Assembly: GCF_907164915.1 (NCBI RefSeq)
Contig: NC_061862.1
Location: 127,419,641 to 127,483,640 of the forward strand
Reading direction: 5' to 3'
DNA: 64,000 nucleotides
Origin: Impatiens glandulifera
Lineage: Eukaryota; Streptophyta; Magnoliopsida; Ericales; Balsaminaceae
Shown piece after piece: positions 45,140 through 58,284 of this stretch; the first letter of the stretch is position 1; the number at the start of each line of letters is the position of its first letter. The position numbers and the translations under genes are program-made. The notes under the pieces are model-generated. The model saw only the letters and a list, made by a program, of their open reading frames with translations. It had not been told where the DNA came from and ran no database searches.

Positions 45140-45889
45140 GGTGTGATATATATTTTGATTATATATATATATATATTATATTATGGTGTGATATATATTT
45201 TGATTATTAATATTATATCTTTATATATTACCATTTACAAGATAGAGTTATATACTAATTTAATATCATTATAAAAATTTTAATTTGTAATGATATGTAT
45301 AATTTTGTATATTAATATTAATGTGTATATATAAATATTATAAATACACATTTTATATTTCAATTAATTAAATAATTTCTATTTTCCTAGGTAAAAATAA
45401 TTAATTAAATAATAAAACATCAAATAAATAATAATTTTATAAAATTTCAATTAAGGATTAATTATTTTGATGTTTGGAGATAAAGATTTGTATATACACT
45501 AATTTAATAATATATATATATATATATATTTTGTATGAATGAGCTTTTTAATTAATATTATGTGTAGAAATAAATATTAAAATATTATATAGTATTAATA
45601 ATGCTTAATATTTGAAATAAAAATTAATTATTTCGTGTAATAAATTAATATAAAATAATAATTAATGACTATAAAATTCTTAAGATTATAAATTATAAAT
45701 TAAAATTAGTGTTTATAGTAATTATTAACGGAATCATGTATATTTGTACGGGTAAAATATAAAAATATTATTTATTTATAAATATTTTAGATAAAATTAA
45801 TATTATTTCAATGTAATTAATTTAAAATTAATTTTAATTTATAAAAAATAATTTTAATTTAAAATTTAATATTAACATATATTTTCAAA
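41032..45889. other. AT-rich intergenic DNA, no gene recognised
   Basis: Mostly AT-rich single-copy-like sequence. Minor features are a 43-bp duplication with AACACTATAGGTAATATTTG (44268-44340), (TA)n tracts (44174-44202, 45079-45136) and a 30-bp duplication around TATTATGGTGTGATATATAT (about 45135 and 45178). No coding frame exceeds low-complexity length and no RNA gene or element end was recognised. Confidence 0.55.
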
Positions 45890-45902
45890 TCCATCAAATA
45901 TC

Positions 45903-48560
45903 AGAATTGAGTTGGAAGAAGTCCAAAGCATGTTACTTGGGGAAGAAAATGGTGAACAACTTATCGAATAAGAAAAAGATGCCTTTGACAATTTTAGAAA
46001 ATTGAGCTTATTAGAAGAGAAATTTATGAAACAAAAATCAAGGCAGATTTGGCTTTCTTTCGGTGACCAGAATACTTCCTTCTTCTATCGGAAATGTATG
46101 ACTAGAAATTTGAGGAACAATATTTACAGGCCGAAGAATGATGAGGGTGAATATGTACAAGGACAGAAAGGGGTACAAGATCTCGCCATCAACTTCTATA
46201 AAGAGTTTATGGGTACAAAGAAAGCGCAACCAAGTTATCTGAACACCTTATACCACATTATCGATAAAATAGTTTATGTTGAAGACAATCAAGATCTAAA
46301 CAGAGTTGTCACACGGAATGAAATAAAAGAGGCTCTATTCAGCATCAATGGTAATAAAAGCCTGTGTCTAGACGATTTTAATGCTCAATTCTTTAAGGAA
46401 AACTGGCTAGTTGTGGGTCACAATATTATAGAAGGGGTTATGGAATTCTTTAAGAACATGAAGATGCTCAAGCAATAGAACTCTAAAGTTCTGACTCTTA
46501 TACCCTAAACCTTAGTTCCCGAAAAGGTTCAAGATTTCAGACCGATTTCATGTTGTAATGTCGTTTATAAAATAATTTCAAAAATTATTTCAAAACGATT
46601 TAAAAATGTCATTGGTAAAATTGTTAGTTTAAATCAATCTGTATTCATTCCTCGTCGAATTATCTCATATAACATTCTTCTCATGCAAAACCTCCTCAAA
46701 GGTTATGGGAAGAGAAAAATATCCCCTAGAGTGGCTTTCAAAATTGATATAAAAAAGTCTTTGATTCTATTAGATGGGAAGCTATTCGGGACTTTATGGT
46801 CGTATCGGGTTTTCCCATGATTTTATAGAATAGATCATGCAATGCGTTTCTACCTCTTTTGTAGTTAGCGTAATGAGATCCACGAAGGTTACATCAAGGG
46901 TGAAAACTGCGTGAGGCAGGGAGATCCCCTATCATCTTACTTTTTTTTGTCATCATGGAGATCTTAGAGGACGTCTTTACTACAACTTCCACACATTCTG
47001 TGAGGAAGAGGAGATCACTCATTTATGATTTGCTGACGATTCGTTCATTCTCGCGCATGCTGACGTAGATTCCATAAAAACTGTAAGAGCTGCACTAACA
47101 TTTTTTTTCCTGAGATTACAGGTTTGACTATCAATGAGAACAAGAGCTTGGTATTCTACGGATGAGTAAAAGAGGAAATAAAAGAAAACATCTACAACAT
47201 TATGGGCATTGTACAAGGAAGCTTTCCAGTAAGATACTTAGACATACCACTCACGACAAAACATATCCAAATCTCGCACTGCAGACCACTGATCGAGAAT
47301 GTGAAGAACTCAATTTCCAGCTAGGCAGCAAATAAACTTACATACGTTGGAAGAATTGATCTAGTCAAAAGCGTGGTAATGGAAATCATCGGTTACTGGT
47401 CGCAACAACTCGTGCTCCCAGAGAAGGTAATGAAAGAACTTGACGCGCTAATGAGAAACTTTATTTGGGAAAGTAGCGATAGAGGCGGGAAGTAGGTTAA
47501 GTGAACTGCACTTTGTAAACCAAAGGAAGAAGGCGATATAGGGATCAAGAACAGTGTTGAATGGAATAAAGTATTGACGTATAAGCACCTATGGGCCATT
47601 GAGAGAAAACAAGAATCACTTTGAATCAAGTGGGTCCTCACCTAATTTATGAAACACAAATCAAGTGTTTAGACATCCAAAAAAGCGAAGGTATGTGATA
47701 TCGTTAAAGGAAATCCTTAAGCTAAGAAACAATATTGAAGGACTTTTTGATATTAGTTGGGGAGACGGTAAAAACACACTATATTGGAATGATCCTTAGT
47801 ATGAGGACCAACCTCTAATAAATAAAGAGGAATTCAGATGTGAGGATCAGACGGGATTGCCTAGCTGCCAAGGTTAGAGACATTAAAGACGGGCTATGGA
47901 TTCATCTCCTTAGACGAATACCGGTGGGGCGGCGATGCATTCTCGAACATATCAGTAACATCTAATTCATCGAAAGAACAGACGTACACCGCTGGAAAGC
48001 CGAGGAAATGGGAAGATGATTTTAAGAAAAGTGTGGAACACCATTTGAGAGAAGAAGCAAACAGTAGATTGGGCTAATCTAGTCTGGTCGTTAAAGGTTA
48101 TCCCGAGATATTAATTCATCTTATGGATTGCATTTCGGGAAAGGCTAAACACGAGAGATCGCGTTAGAAAGTACATGGAAATTCCGGATTCAAACTGCCT
48201 ACTGTGAGAAGGGAATGAAGAAACAATTGATTATCTCTTCAGGAACTGTTCATTTTCCTCGAAACTTTGGTATAAATTTGCAAAAAATATGGAGATGACT
48301 AGATTCCCAGGATAATTGAAAGAAATCAAGGAAGTGGTTTTAAAGAAAGCGAATGACACAAAGTTTAAGTCAAATATTTTCAAATGTGGATTCGACTAAA
48401 AAATTTACAACATATGGCAGGAGAAAAACGCAAGGGCATTCTCGAGGAATCGAAGAAGTCTGGAGAAGACCTAAGATTTTATTGTAACTGACTATAGCGC
48501 GAACATCCAAACGTGGAGAAGAGCCCTGAAAAACGAACAGAATTGGAGCCTCTACAGGAA
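45903..48560 (+). pseudogene. LINE ORF2 remnant (RT and zf-RVT)
   Basis: The frame at 46002-46478 holds the linker before RT (KSRQIWLSFGDQNTSFFYRK, NDEGEYVQG). RT proper follows with frame changes: QDFRPISCCNVVYKIISKII (about 46530), NQSVFIPRR, then GDPLSSYLF near 46922 and a decayed FADD-type region near 47030 (DLLTIRSF in one frame). The C-terminal zinc-binding region is seen as the CISGKAKHERSR / SGFKLPTVRREW segment (about 48130-48250), which in the intact family reads W-x-L-R-x-R-L-x-T-R-D and C-x2-C-x-H. Many stops; not functional. It would have nicked the target and copied LINE RNA. Confidence 0.85.
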
Positions 48561-48788
48561 CTAGAAGGTATCATATCAGGAAGTCACCAAAGACGTTGTT
48601 TTTTTAGCTAGATAAATACAATTTAATTTGTTTGATATTCCGATGACTGTTTGTAATTCATTTGTTTTTAGGCCTTAACGAACCTAATTTCCCTAAACTT
48701 GTCTAGGAAATCAAAAACTCATTTAGTTTTTTTCCCGTTTTTGGGAATTTTTAATGAAATGACTTTAAGTCGCTTTTCTAAAAAAAAA
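45903..48788 (+). mobile_element. 5'-truncated L1-type LINE
   Basis: Non-LTR retrotransposon carrying the 3' part of ORF2 and a 3' untranslated region ending in nine A residues (48780-48788). A 13-bp target duplication flanks it: TCCATCAAATATC (45890-45902) and TCCATCGAATATC (48789-48801), with one mismatch. The full element would have ORF1, endonuclease and the start of RT upstream; these are missing, as is usual for LINE 5' truncation. Confidence 0.9.
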
Positions 48789-50329
48789 TCCATCGAATAT
48801 CTAAAGTTAAAAAAATCAATTTTATAATTTTGAAAAACACTTAAAAGAAATGTAAATTTCTATTCGTAAAAATCAAGTTAATCACACCATTATCTTGTTA
48901 GTTACGATAGATTAATCCGAGATCTTACTTAAAGTTGTGTCATACATGTTGCTCTTATCTAAAGTATTGTTAGACAGATTTTACACTGTTACTGACCTCT
49001 TAATCATTACCGTGACCTTTTTACCACCACATCGATAAACAAGCACCAATCACACAATCCACATCTCTTATCTTGATCTCACACACTTTCACATACATAT
49101 TATCTCTTGTTAAATCAACCACCATTCTCAATCGATATTTCATATCGTGACATCACATTTTTCACATGCCTCTTATAACATTCGACAAACCAACCACCAA
49201 TCTCAATTGACCTCTAATATCGTGAGCTCACACATTTTCACAATTTACTCAATCAAAATTTCATTAATATTATTTTTAACTACCAATATCTTCTTTATTA
49301 TCGACTTATTATCCCCACAAATCTCACCTCTCATCTCATCATTTTTACCATTACAACGACCTCTTTTACCACCATTGCCATCAATCGACCTATTATCTTG
49401 TGACCTCCTCTTTATCCACTTGGAAAATCATGCACAAATCCTATTAGACCTTTAATCTCGTGACTTCACACTCTTACAATTTGATTAATCAATATCTTAT
49501 TCATATATTTTAACTATTAATATCTCATTTGTTATCATCCTATTTTATATTACCCAACCCCTTTTATTACCCCACTTCGTAACCAGCCCCAAATCTCAAT
49601 TGACATCTTATCTCATGACCTCTCACACTTTCACACACCTTTTATCATCGTCAAACCAACATCAATCCCTTAATCGACCTCTCCACTTGTGACTCACACT
49701 TTTTTCATATGTCTCTTTGTCTCCTCGACAAACATCTCACCAATAATAATCGACCTATAATCTTGTGACCTCACACACTTTAAATTTTTGGTCAATCAAT
49801 ATTTCATTCATATATTTTTAACCACTAATTTCTCATTTGTTCCCAACCTCTAAAATTATTCCCTACTCCCGACAAACCAACTACCAAATCTCAATCGACA
49901 TCTCATTTCATGACCTTACACAAACTTTTACACATGTTATTCCTTGTAAAACCAAGCATCAATCCCTCATATTAACCTCTCATCTTGTGAATCACAATTT
50001 TTCATATATCTTTTTATCCCCTCAACAAACCACTCACTATTCCTAATTTTAACCTCTAATCTCGTGACCTTATACACATTTACACTCTAGTTAATCAATA
50101 TCTCATATATATTTTTAACCATCGATATCTCCTTTTATTATTGGTCCCTTATCCCAACAAAACAACCATTGAATCCCCACCTCTCATCTCATCATATTTA
50201 CTCTTATCGCGACTTCTTTTACCCCCATTTCAACAAATCAACAATCAATCCCTTCGTTCAATACACATCTCATTAATATATTTTTAACCACTAAAAAAAT
50301 ATAATATGATATATAATGTTCGAATAAAA

Positions 50330-50960
50330 TTTGCGATAATTTCGATTCAGTTGAAATAATTTTTATATTACAAAACTAATCTATTTTAGATTATATTAAA
50401 TGACATAAATCAAAATCGTTCAATTTGATATATAATCACAAGAAACAATTTAAATAAATTTAAAAAAATCATCGTAATTTAAAATATTATTATATTATTG
50501 TTTAAACCCAAATAAACTCTAATAAATAATACAACAAGCCAATTTTCTTATAATATTCCAAATATTAAAGAAGAAACTTATCTCAAAATTATTTATATTT
50601 TTTTGAAATTTTAGTTATAAAAATAAATCTATTTGTACATACAATAAAACATTATGATGTATATAATATTATAATAATGTTTTCATAATATTAATTCGAT
50701 TAAATGACTTTTATATTATAAAGTCAATATTATTTTAGATTATATTAAATGACATAAATTAAAATCATTCAATCTCACATAAAATCATAAGAAATATTTA
50801 AATAAAACTTATCATAATTTAAAATACAATTATATTATTTTTTAAACTCAAATAAACTATAATTATAAATACAAGTATCCGCTTTTCTTAGAATATCCCC
50901 AAAATGAAAAAATATGTTTCAAAATGATTTATATTATGTTGATATGAGTTGAGTTATTAA
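50330..50960. repeat. about 348-bp tandem duplication, AT-rich
   Basis: AGATTATATTAAATGACATA occurs at about 50389 and 50737, and the flanking sequence, including ATTTAAAATA, AAATAAACTATAAT-like and TATTCC.AAAT words, follows in the same order in both, at an offset of about 348 bp. The copies are diverged and have no ORF. Confidence 0.65.
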
Positions 50961-51794
50961 AAACAAATCTATATGTTACTATATCTAATTTGTTAAAAAA
51001 AAACTCTTATATTTATCCTCAGATCAGAAAACCAACTACCAAATCCCAATCGACATTTCATCTTGTGACCTCACACATCTCTTATCCCCTCGATAAATTA
51101 TCCATTAATCTTAGTTAACCTCTTATGACTCACACATTCTATATTTCCCTTTATCTTTCGGAAAACCATCCACCAATCTTAATAGACCTTTTACGACTCA
51201 TACTTTTTCATATTTCTCTTTATCCATCGATAAACCACCCACCAAATTTAGCCGTTGACCACTTTTACCCCCACTTCAACAAAACAATAACCAATCTCAA
51301 TCGACCAAACCTCTTATCTATCATCAAATCAACAACTAATCCCCTAATTGACCCTCATCTTGTGACTCACACTTTTTCATATATCTCATTGTTCCCTCAT
51401 ATGCCTCTTTACTCCCTCAACAAACAACCCACCAATATTAATCGACGTCTTTTTATCCCACTTCAACACATCAACAACCAATCCTAGTTGATCATAAAAC
51501 TCTATCCTCATTAAATCAAGCACTAACCCCTCCCTTAATTGACCATCATATTATGACTCACACTTTTTCATATGCCTCTTTATCCACTTTCTTAACAATT
51601 CACCCATCACCCGACATCCATTCTGTAACCTCACACTTTCAAATGCTCGTCAAACCAACAAATAATTCTGACCCCACACTTTCACACGCCTCTTATCACT
51701 TATTTAAAAGTTGTTCCGACATATATTATACTCCAAAATGCATTCTTTAATATTGATATCTCAAATATTATAATACTCAATTTTAAATTAACAT

Positions 51795-51875
51795 ATTTTT
51801 ATATTCGAACACTAGTCTTAAACATGAAATGTGAACACCTTAATTGTTAGATCACTTAAAATTGTTGAAATAATT
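51795..51875 (-). repeat. tRNA-like motif, copy 4
   Basis: On the minus strand it reads GTGATCTAACAATTAAGGTG, then about 20 bases, then CTAGTGTTCGAATATA: decayed box A and box B at tRNA-like spacing. The flanks match the copy at 52925-53010, so the unit is bigger than a tRNA. Confidence 0.4.
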
Positions 51876-52924
51876 TTATAATTTTGTGTATATATGATAT
51901 ATATTGTATTTAGTATTTATTACCAATTAGTTAAATAGTTGATCTATTGTGACACACTTTTTCATATGCCTCTGTATTCTCTCGAAAAACACCCATCAAT
52001 CATAGTCGACCTTCTATGACTCATACTTTTCATATTTCTATTTATTCCATCAACAAACCACCCACCAATTTTTGTTGACATCTTCTTTACCCCCATTTCA
52101 ACAAATCAACAACCAACCCCAATCGATCACACACTTATTATCCCATGTCAAATAAACCACTAATCCCCAATTGACCCTCATATTGTGACTCAAACTTTTT
52201 CATATACTTCTTTTTCCCTCATATGCTTATTTACCCCATCGACAAACCACCCATCAATCTTAGTCGACCTCTTTTACCCATACTTCAACAAATCAACAAC
52301 CAATTCCAATTGATCACACACCTCTTATTAATCGTCAAACCAACCATTAACTCTTTAACTAGCCATCATCTTGTGACTCACTTTTTCATATGTCTCTTTA
52401 TCCCATCTTTATCCCATCGGTTGATAAATCACCCCCACCTGACTACCATCTCGTGACCTCATACTAAGGGATTATTGGTTGTTTGACCCTCATATTGTGA
52501 TTCACATTTTTTCATATGTCTCTTTATCCTCTCATATGCCTATTTACCTTATTGATAAATCACCCACTAACCTTAGTTGACCTCTTTTACCTATGCTTCA
52601 ATAAATCAACAACCAATCTCAATTGATCACACACATCTTATAAATCGTCAAACCACTCACTAACCTCCTAATTGACCATCATCTTGTGACTCACACTTTT
52701 TTATAAGTCTCTTTATCCCCATGGCTGATAATCCACCCACCACTCGTCGTCTATCACGTGATCTCACACTTTCAAATGCTCGTGAAACCAACAAATAATT
52801 TCGACATCAAATTTTCACACGCCTCTTATCCCTTGTTTAAAAGTTGCGCAACCATATATTATACTCAAAAATGTATTTTTTAACATCTATCTCTCAAATA
52901 TTTGTAATACTCACTTTTAAATTA

Positions 52925-53010
52925 TCATTTTTTGAGATTTAAATTCTGGTCTTAAATATAAAATGTAAACACCTTAACCGTTAGATCATTTGAGATTGTT
53001 GAAATAATTT
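52925..53010 (-). repeat. tRNA-like motif, copy 5
   Basis: Minus strand GATCTAACGGTTAAGGTGTT keeps a box A-like core; box B is decayed (AATTTAAATCTC). Upstream and downstream flanks match 51795-51960. Confidence 0.35.
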
Positions 53011-53108
53011 TATAATTTTGTATATTTATATATATTTTATATTTAATATTTATTACCAATTAGTTAATCTTTATATTAATCAACAAATTATTTATATTCA
53101 TAAAAGAA

Positions 53109-53139
<31 letters not shown>

Positions 53140-53202
53140 ATGAGAGAAATAATGTATGATAAAATATAAAATATATTTATATAAAATTTAATGATAAATA
53201 TT

Positions 53203-53236
<34 letters not shown>

Positions 53237-53448
53237 TTAAAAGGTAACTATATTTATAAAAAAAACTTTGTTTATATAGTGTTATATACAAATTTGTAAT
53301 ATATATATATATATAGATAAATATAAAATTTATTGATGAGAAAATATATATTTTATATGATTAGTGAATATATATATATATATATAATTATAATTATAAT
53401 TATGATTATAGTTAGAGAAATAAATTAATTAGGAGATGTAGAAAATAA

Positions 53449-53510
<62 letters not shown>

Positions 53511-54008
53511 AGAGATAATAAAAAAATAATAAGAAGAATTAGTTATTATTGATTTTATAAGGTAGGTGCATTTATAAAAGAAAATTATATATATATATAT
53601 ATATAATAAATATATAATATTATATATAAATATAAAAATGATGGATGAGAAAATATATATTTTAAATGATGAAAGAAAAAAAAAGTTAATTAGGAAATTT
53701 TTAAAAAATATATGAAAAGTAATAAAATATATTTATATAAAATTAAACATGTAAATTAAATAGGAGTGATAATAAATTAAATAATATATATATATATAAA
53801 TAAAGAGAAATACAAAATAAATTAGGTGAGAGAAATCTAATTAATCGTGAGATAGAGTGTGATCTACATTTCCAAAATTATAATATATATATATATAAAA
53901 TAAAAATAAATTAATTAAGAGTGATAAAAAAAATTATATATGATTCGAGAAAATAGAAAACTAAATTAATTAAGAAAAAATTTAGAAGAAAAAATGATTG
54001 TGGTGGTG
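53011..54008. repeat. (TA)n-rich composite repeat, right block
   Basis: (TA)n tracts at about 53112-53140 and 53453-53505, with AGGTGCATTTATAAAAGAAA near 53563 and other words of the 398-3660 block. No gene seen. Confidence 0.75.
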
Positions 54009-54178
54009 AGCGTGTGCAGTCCCGGACTAATAAGTGAGGCAATTGCCTCAGGCTTAAAAATTTTTGGGACACAAAAATCTTCAAAATGAAAAAATTATAA
54101 TGATATGTTCATGAGCTTATTTTAAAAAAGCCCATAAATAATAATTGATAATATATCAATCATAAGTCCTAACTTAAT

Positions 54179-54430
54179 TTGTATAAAAAAAACACTATCT
54201 TACTTAGAGAAAAGAATCGCACGATTCCCATTTATCAACAAAATCAAGGAAAAAAAAACAAGCATTCTGAAAAAAGAAAAGGAAACACTTCCCCCAAACC
54301 CCAAGCCCGTCGTCGATCCTCCAGTTTGCCGAAATCAGAGCAGAAAACTCGACCGTCTCCTTCCCCGAGCTCTTGTGCCTTTTTCGCTCGTTCCAGCCTT
54401 GTTTCTCGACACTGCGCCACTGCCCACTAG
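54179..54430 (+). other. GC-richer 5' segment of the hAT element
   Basis: This stretch (about 54280-54430) is clearly GC-richer than its surroundings and encodes a low-complexity Ser/Arg/Pro frame of 83 codons. It probably corresponds to the element's 5' untranslated region or first exon; no domain is recognised. Confidence 0.35.
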
Positions 54431-54605
54431 AGTTCTTCCTCCGATTTCAGTGAGATTTTGATTCGATTTACTTGATTATTTTTGGTTGTTGAGGACTTGT
54501 CTAGTAAAATGGTGGATTCACAATTTGTAACTTGCATTATTGCATAGCAGAAGTGCAATATTGTGGTTAATCATAGATTCATAGAATGCTGGTTAATCTA
54601 TAAAA

Positions 54606-55555
54606 ATACGAGATGCTTTAATTGATTTGGCAAACACTTCTTATGACTCAAAAATAAAGAGTGAAGCTGAGGGCTTAGCATCATTTGAACTTGGGAATTT
54701 TAAATTTCTAACCGAAATGATAATTTGGTACAAGTTATTATATGAGATTAACATTGTCAGTAAGTTTTTCCAATCAGAAAAAATAGATATTGATGTTGCT
54801 ATCAGACAATTAAAGGGGCTTATTTTTTTTCTCCAAGAGTTTAGAGAATCTGGATTTGATCATGCCTTGGTTGAAGCCAAACATATTGCAAGTGAAATGG
54901 GAATTGAACCTATTTTCCGAGAAAAACGCATCATTCGGAGAAAGAGAGAATTTGATGATATCAACAGTGAAGAAGTAACTCAATCTCCTAAAGAATCTTT
55001 TTAAGTTAATTATTTCTTATTTATAATTGATCAAGCTCTTTCTTCACTTCAAACTCAGTTTGAGCAATTTCAAAAATATGAAGAAACTTTTGGGTTTTTA
55101 TTTAGTTTGGAGAAGTTGAAGTATATTGATGATGATGGTCTCTTGAGCTCATATATCAATCTTCAAAATTCTTTAATACATGATGGACACTCCGATGTTG
55201 ATGGATCAAATTTATTTCTAGAACTAAAGTTGTTAAGGCATTCATTACCCGGAGAAGCAAAAATAACGATTGATGTGCTGAATTATTTGAAAATAATGGA
55301 TGGTTGTTATCCAAATTCCTATATTGCATATCGAGTTTTGCTGACTATACTAGTTACTATTGCATCTGCGGAAAAGAGTTTTTCCAAATTGAAGTTGATT
55401 AAAACTTATCTTCGATCAACTATGTCTCAAGAAAGACTAAATGGGTTAGCTATGTTATCTATCGAGAAATAAATTATTGAGAAAGTTGATTATACAAACT
55501 TGATCAATATTTTCGCTTCAAAAAATGCGAGACGAGTAATATTCAAGTGACTATG
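54606..55555 (+). pseudogene. hAT transposase C-terminal part (zf-MYM1-like), with dimerisation domain
   Basis: One frame runs from about 54606 with stops at 55002 and 55470. It reads DLANTSYDSKIKSEAEGLA, then FLTEMIIWYKLLYEINIVSK, RESGFDHA and a KRIIRRKREFDD stretch, and finally the hAT C-terminal dimerisation region: YPNSYIAYRVLLTILVTIAS then AEKSFSKLKLIKTYLRS and a NGLAMLSIE word (about 55310-55470). The N-terminal DNA-binding zinc finger and most of the catalytic domain are missing. Two in-frame stops make it a pseudogene. Family identification is firm from the dimerisation motif. Confidence 0.9.
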
Positions 55556-55768
55556 TACTAGTTCGGAAGATAAATTTTATATTTTGTTTGGATCTTCTTT
55601 ATTTTATTAGTATTTATTTTTGATGATATTTTATTTCTAGAATTCATGTTACAAATACTATTATATTTAAATGGATAAAAAATATATGTATGAATAATAA
55701 GCTTTGAGGGCATCATGTTTTGTGCTCGCCTCAGGCCTCGAAATCTCAGGTCCGGCACTGAGCGTGTG

Positions 55769-56014
55769 TATCAAACCCTAATCTTATATATTTTAAGTGT
55801 TATTATATATAATATAGATTATGAATAGATTTATGAGAGAATCAATTTGATTATGTAAATAAATATGTAATATTATGTATATAAATATAAAACTTATTTA
55901 TGAAACAATATGTATTTTTATATTATTAGTGAGAAAAAAATATTTATTTAAAACAAATAATCAAAGAGAATATAGTATATATATTTATAGTCAGAAAAAA
56001 ATTAATTATGATAG

Positions 56015-56069
<55 letters not shown>

Positions 56070-58284
56070 TATATATATATATCATAATAGAGAAAATAAA
56101 ATTAAAATAATTAGAAAAGAGAAATTAATATATAATGATTTAATGATTGTTTTCAATTCTTATGAATATACTAAGCTTCCGTTTTTTTAAATAGTATAAC
56201 ACTGTAATCATAGTATTATTATATACATAGTAAAATTGATTAAATGTTTGGTTATAATTTTATTATTACAGTCATCTAAAAAGTATAACTTATACTTTAA
56301 ATTGGGTATAAAATAGTAACTAATTTCACCTGTTACAAAGTCTTTATTACAATTTTATTCCATCATTACCTTCATGTATAATTTTTTTATATTTAAGTTT
56401 CATATAAAATCTAAGTTCTTCTTTATCATTCTTCTTCATTGCACCTTGTTTAAATAATATTAACGAAAATATATTATATATTTCTTCTTTACTTATTTTC
56501 AACAAAAACTTTTTTTATCCTTATTCTTTTATTTAATAGTTTCTAACGGCGGATGAAAGATGAATGTTCAATTTATATTTGTTTGTTTGTTTTTTTTTTC
56601 TATCTTTTTATATTGGTATAAAGAATGAGAAAGAGACATCATTAGACTATTGTGTTTGAATTCATTGTGTGGTCAATAACCTATGATTTCAGTTTAATTC
56701 TTATAGCTATTAAAAAATGAATTTTTCATTCGGTTTTGTTATATATTAATAACATTTGATATTTCCTCTTTTTTGATTGTTATTGTTCCATTCAATTATG
56801 TTGATGAATTGTTTTGTTAGGTTAGATTTATGATGGGTTAAATTTGACTGAATTAAGTTGGGTTGAGTTAAAATAGATTAGTTGGACTGAGTTTTTATCA
56901 TAATAAATATAGTTTTATATTTATTTTTTATAAATTTTATTTGTGTTTAATTAAAATAATATTGGAGAATTTGCAAATATTAATTGGTATATTTTGCTAT
57001 AAACATTCTCTTTAACCGGATAAAATTGAAACTAATGATATGGAATAATAAAATATTTAGAAACTAATATATTTTTTTTTTTATAAATATTTATATAATT
57101 ATATAAATTAAATTATAACGAATTATATATAAAATGATGTAAATGATGTAATAGTATTATTTATTTTAAAAATTCATTTATATAATAATTATATATTAAT
57201 TTTATTAATTTTAATATTATTAATAAGATAAATTATTTATAATATAAATATTAAAATAATAATTAAAAATAATTTATATAAATATAAGAGCAAAATAGTC
57301 TTTTACACTTTTTACTATTTTCTTATACTATCCACCAAACACAAAATAATAAAATTTATATAATTTATACATACCGTATAATCTCAACCAAACACTAAGA
57401 ACCTATATAATTTATACCTCATTATACATTATTATAATTTATACCTCATTATACATTTTTATAATTTATACCTCTTACAACTTATACCTATATAATTAGT
57501 ATTGCGTACCAAACATAACCAAAGCTATTGGTAAGATTGTAATTCAAATCATAACCTTAAAACAAAAATTAATTTTTTCCAACCAAAAAATTACTTTTTT
57601 TTTTTGTTGAAGTTCTGTTGAGGAGGTTACTAGTTGCATGATGACTCCAAAATACTCCCAACAAGTTTCAAATAGGGATACAAGCTTTCCATGCCCATCG
57701 AATCACAATCAAGGTCTTCTAGCCAAAGACCAAAACTTGTAGTTTGGTCTTTGCTGAATGTTGAAGATGAAGTCAACTCGGCCCAAATTCGATTTTTACA
57801 CATGAGTCACCACGCCTCGTCCGATCCAACACACGTGTCTCGTCCTACGTTGACCAAGGATTCGACCGCGTAGACCCTATTCTAGATCTAAACTATTTTT
57901 AAAATATTTGAAATAATAGGAATTTTTTGAAAAATATTTTTAGAGTATTTTAATTAAAAAATATTTTTTTAAAGGCCCGTCTGGATTTATTTTTACATCT
58001 AACTTGCTTAAATTTATATTTTTATGTGTTGTTTTTCATATTTTTCGATATCAATCACATGTATAGATGTTGATTTAATTGTTTATCAATTCAGAATTCA
58101 AAATATTAAATTTAAATATATGTTTAAATTGAGAAAAATAATTGGACAAATAAAATGTAAAAATTTAATTATCTAAATAATGTCAAAATTTTGTGAAGTT
58201 GAGACAGTGTTTTAATGGGTACTGATGACATCCTTTCCCGAGTATCACCAAACATCGAACATACCTATAAACACTAAAATCTAC
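55769..58284. other. AT-rich intergenic DNA
   Basis: AT-rich with a (TA)n tract (about 56022-56080). The stretch 57290-57530 has repeated ATTTATACCTCATTATACAT and CCAAACA words that suggest the end of a small AT-rich transposon, but no matching terminus or target duplication was confirmed. The frame at 57691-57873 matches nothing I recognise. GAGTATCACCAAAC at 58240 recurs at 61105. Confidence 0.5.

Larger units (their letters stand above)
48802..52845. repeat. degenerate CGACC/CTTGTGACTCACAC minisatellite block, right copy
   Basis: About 4 kb of strongly diverged units with the phrases ATCGACCT, CATCTTGTGACTCACACTT, TTTTCATATGCCTCTTTATC and CAACAAACCACCCACCAAT, at a spacing of roughly 80 bp. 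The same words make up the 1235-1650 block. Open frames at 49147, 51125 and 52223 follow the repeat and are not genes. A different AT-rich segment interrupts it at 50290-51000. Confidence 0.8.
54017..55760 (+). mobile_element. hAT DNA transposon, internally deleted
   Basis: Ends CAGTCCCGGACTA at the left and, inverted, CAGTGCCGGACCT at the right, giving terminal inverted repeats of about 12 bp with one or two mismatches and subterminal GCCTCAGGC words at both ends. A perfect 8-bp target duplication AGCGTGTG (54009-54016, 55761-55768) is diagnostic of hAT. The 1.74-kb element carries the C-terminal half of a transposase, so it is non-autonomous. Confidence 0.95.

Noticed and set aside
49147..49455. 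102-codon hydrophobic-looking ORF that could be a membrane protein
   Set aside because: It lies wholly inside the CGACC/TGTGACC minisatellite, and neighbouring repeat units give similar frames.
56180..57540. Possible AT-rich MITE with GTTTGG/CCAAAC words at both sides
   Set aside because: I could not align terminal inverted repeats longer than a few bases or find a target duplication.
57691..57873. 60-codon ORF with a mixed composition
   Set aside because: No homology recognised and no promoter, intron or domain evidence; likely chance.
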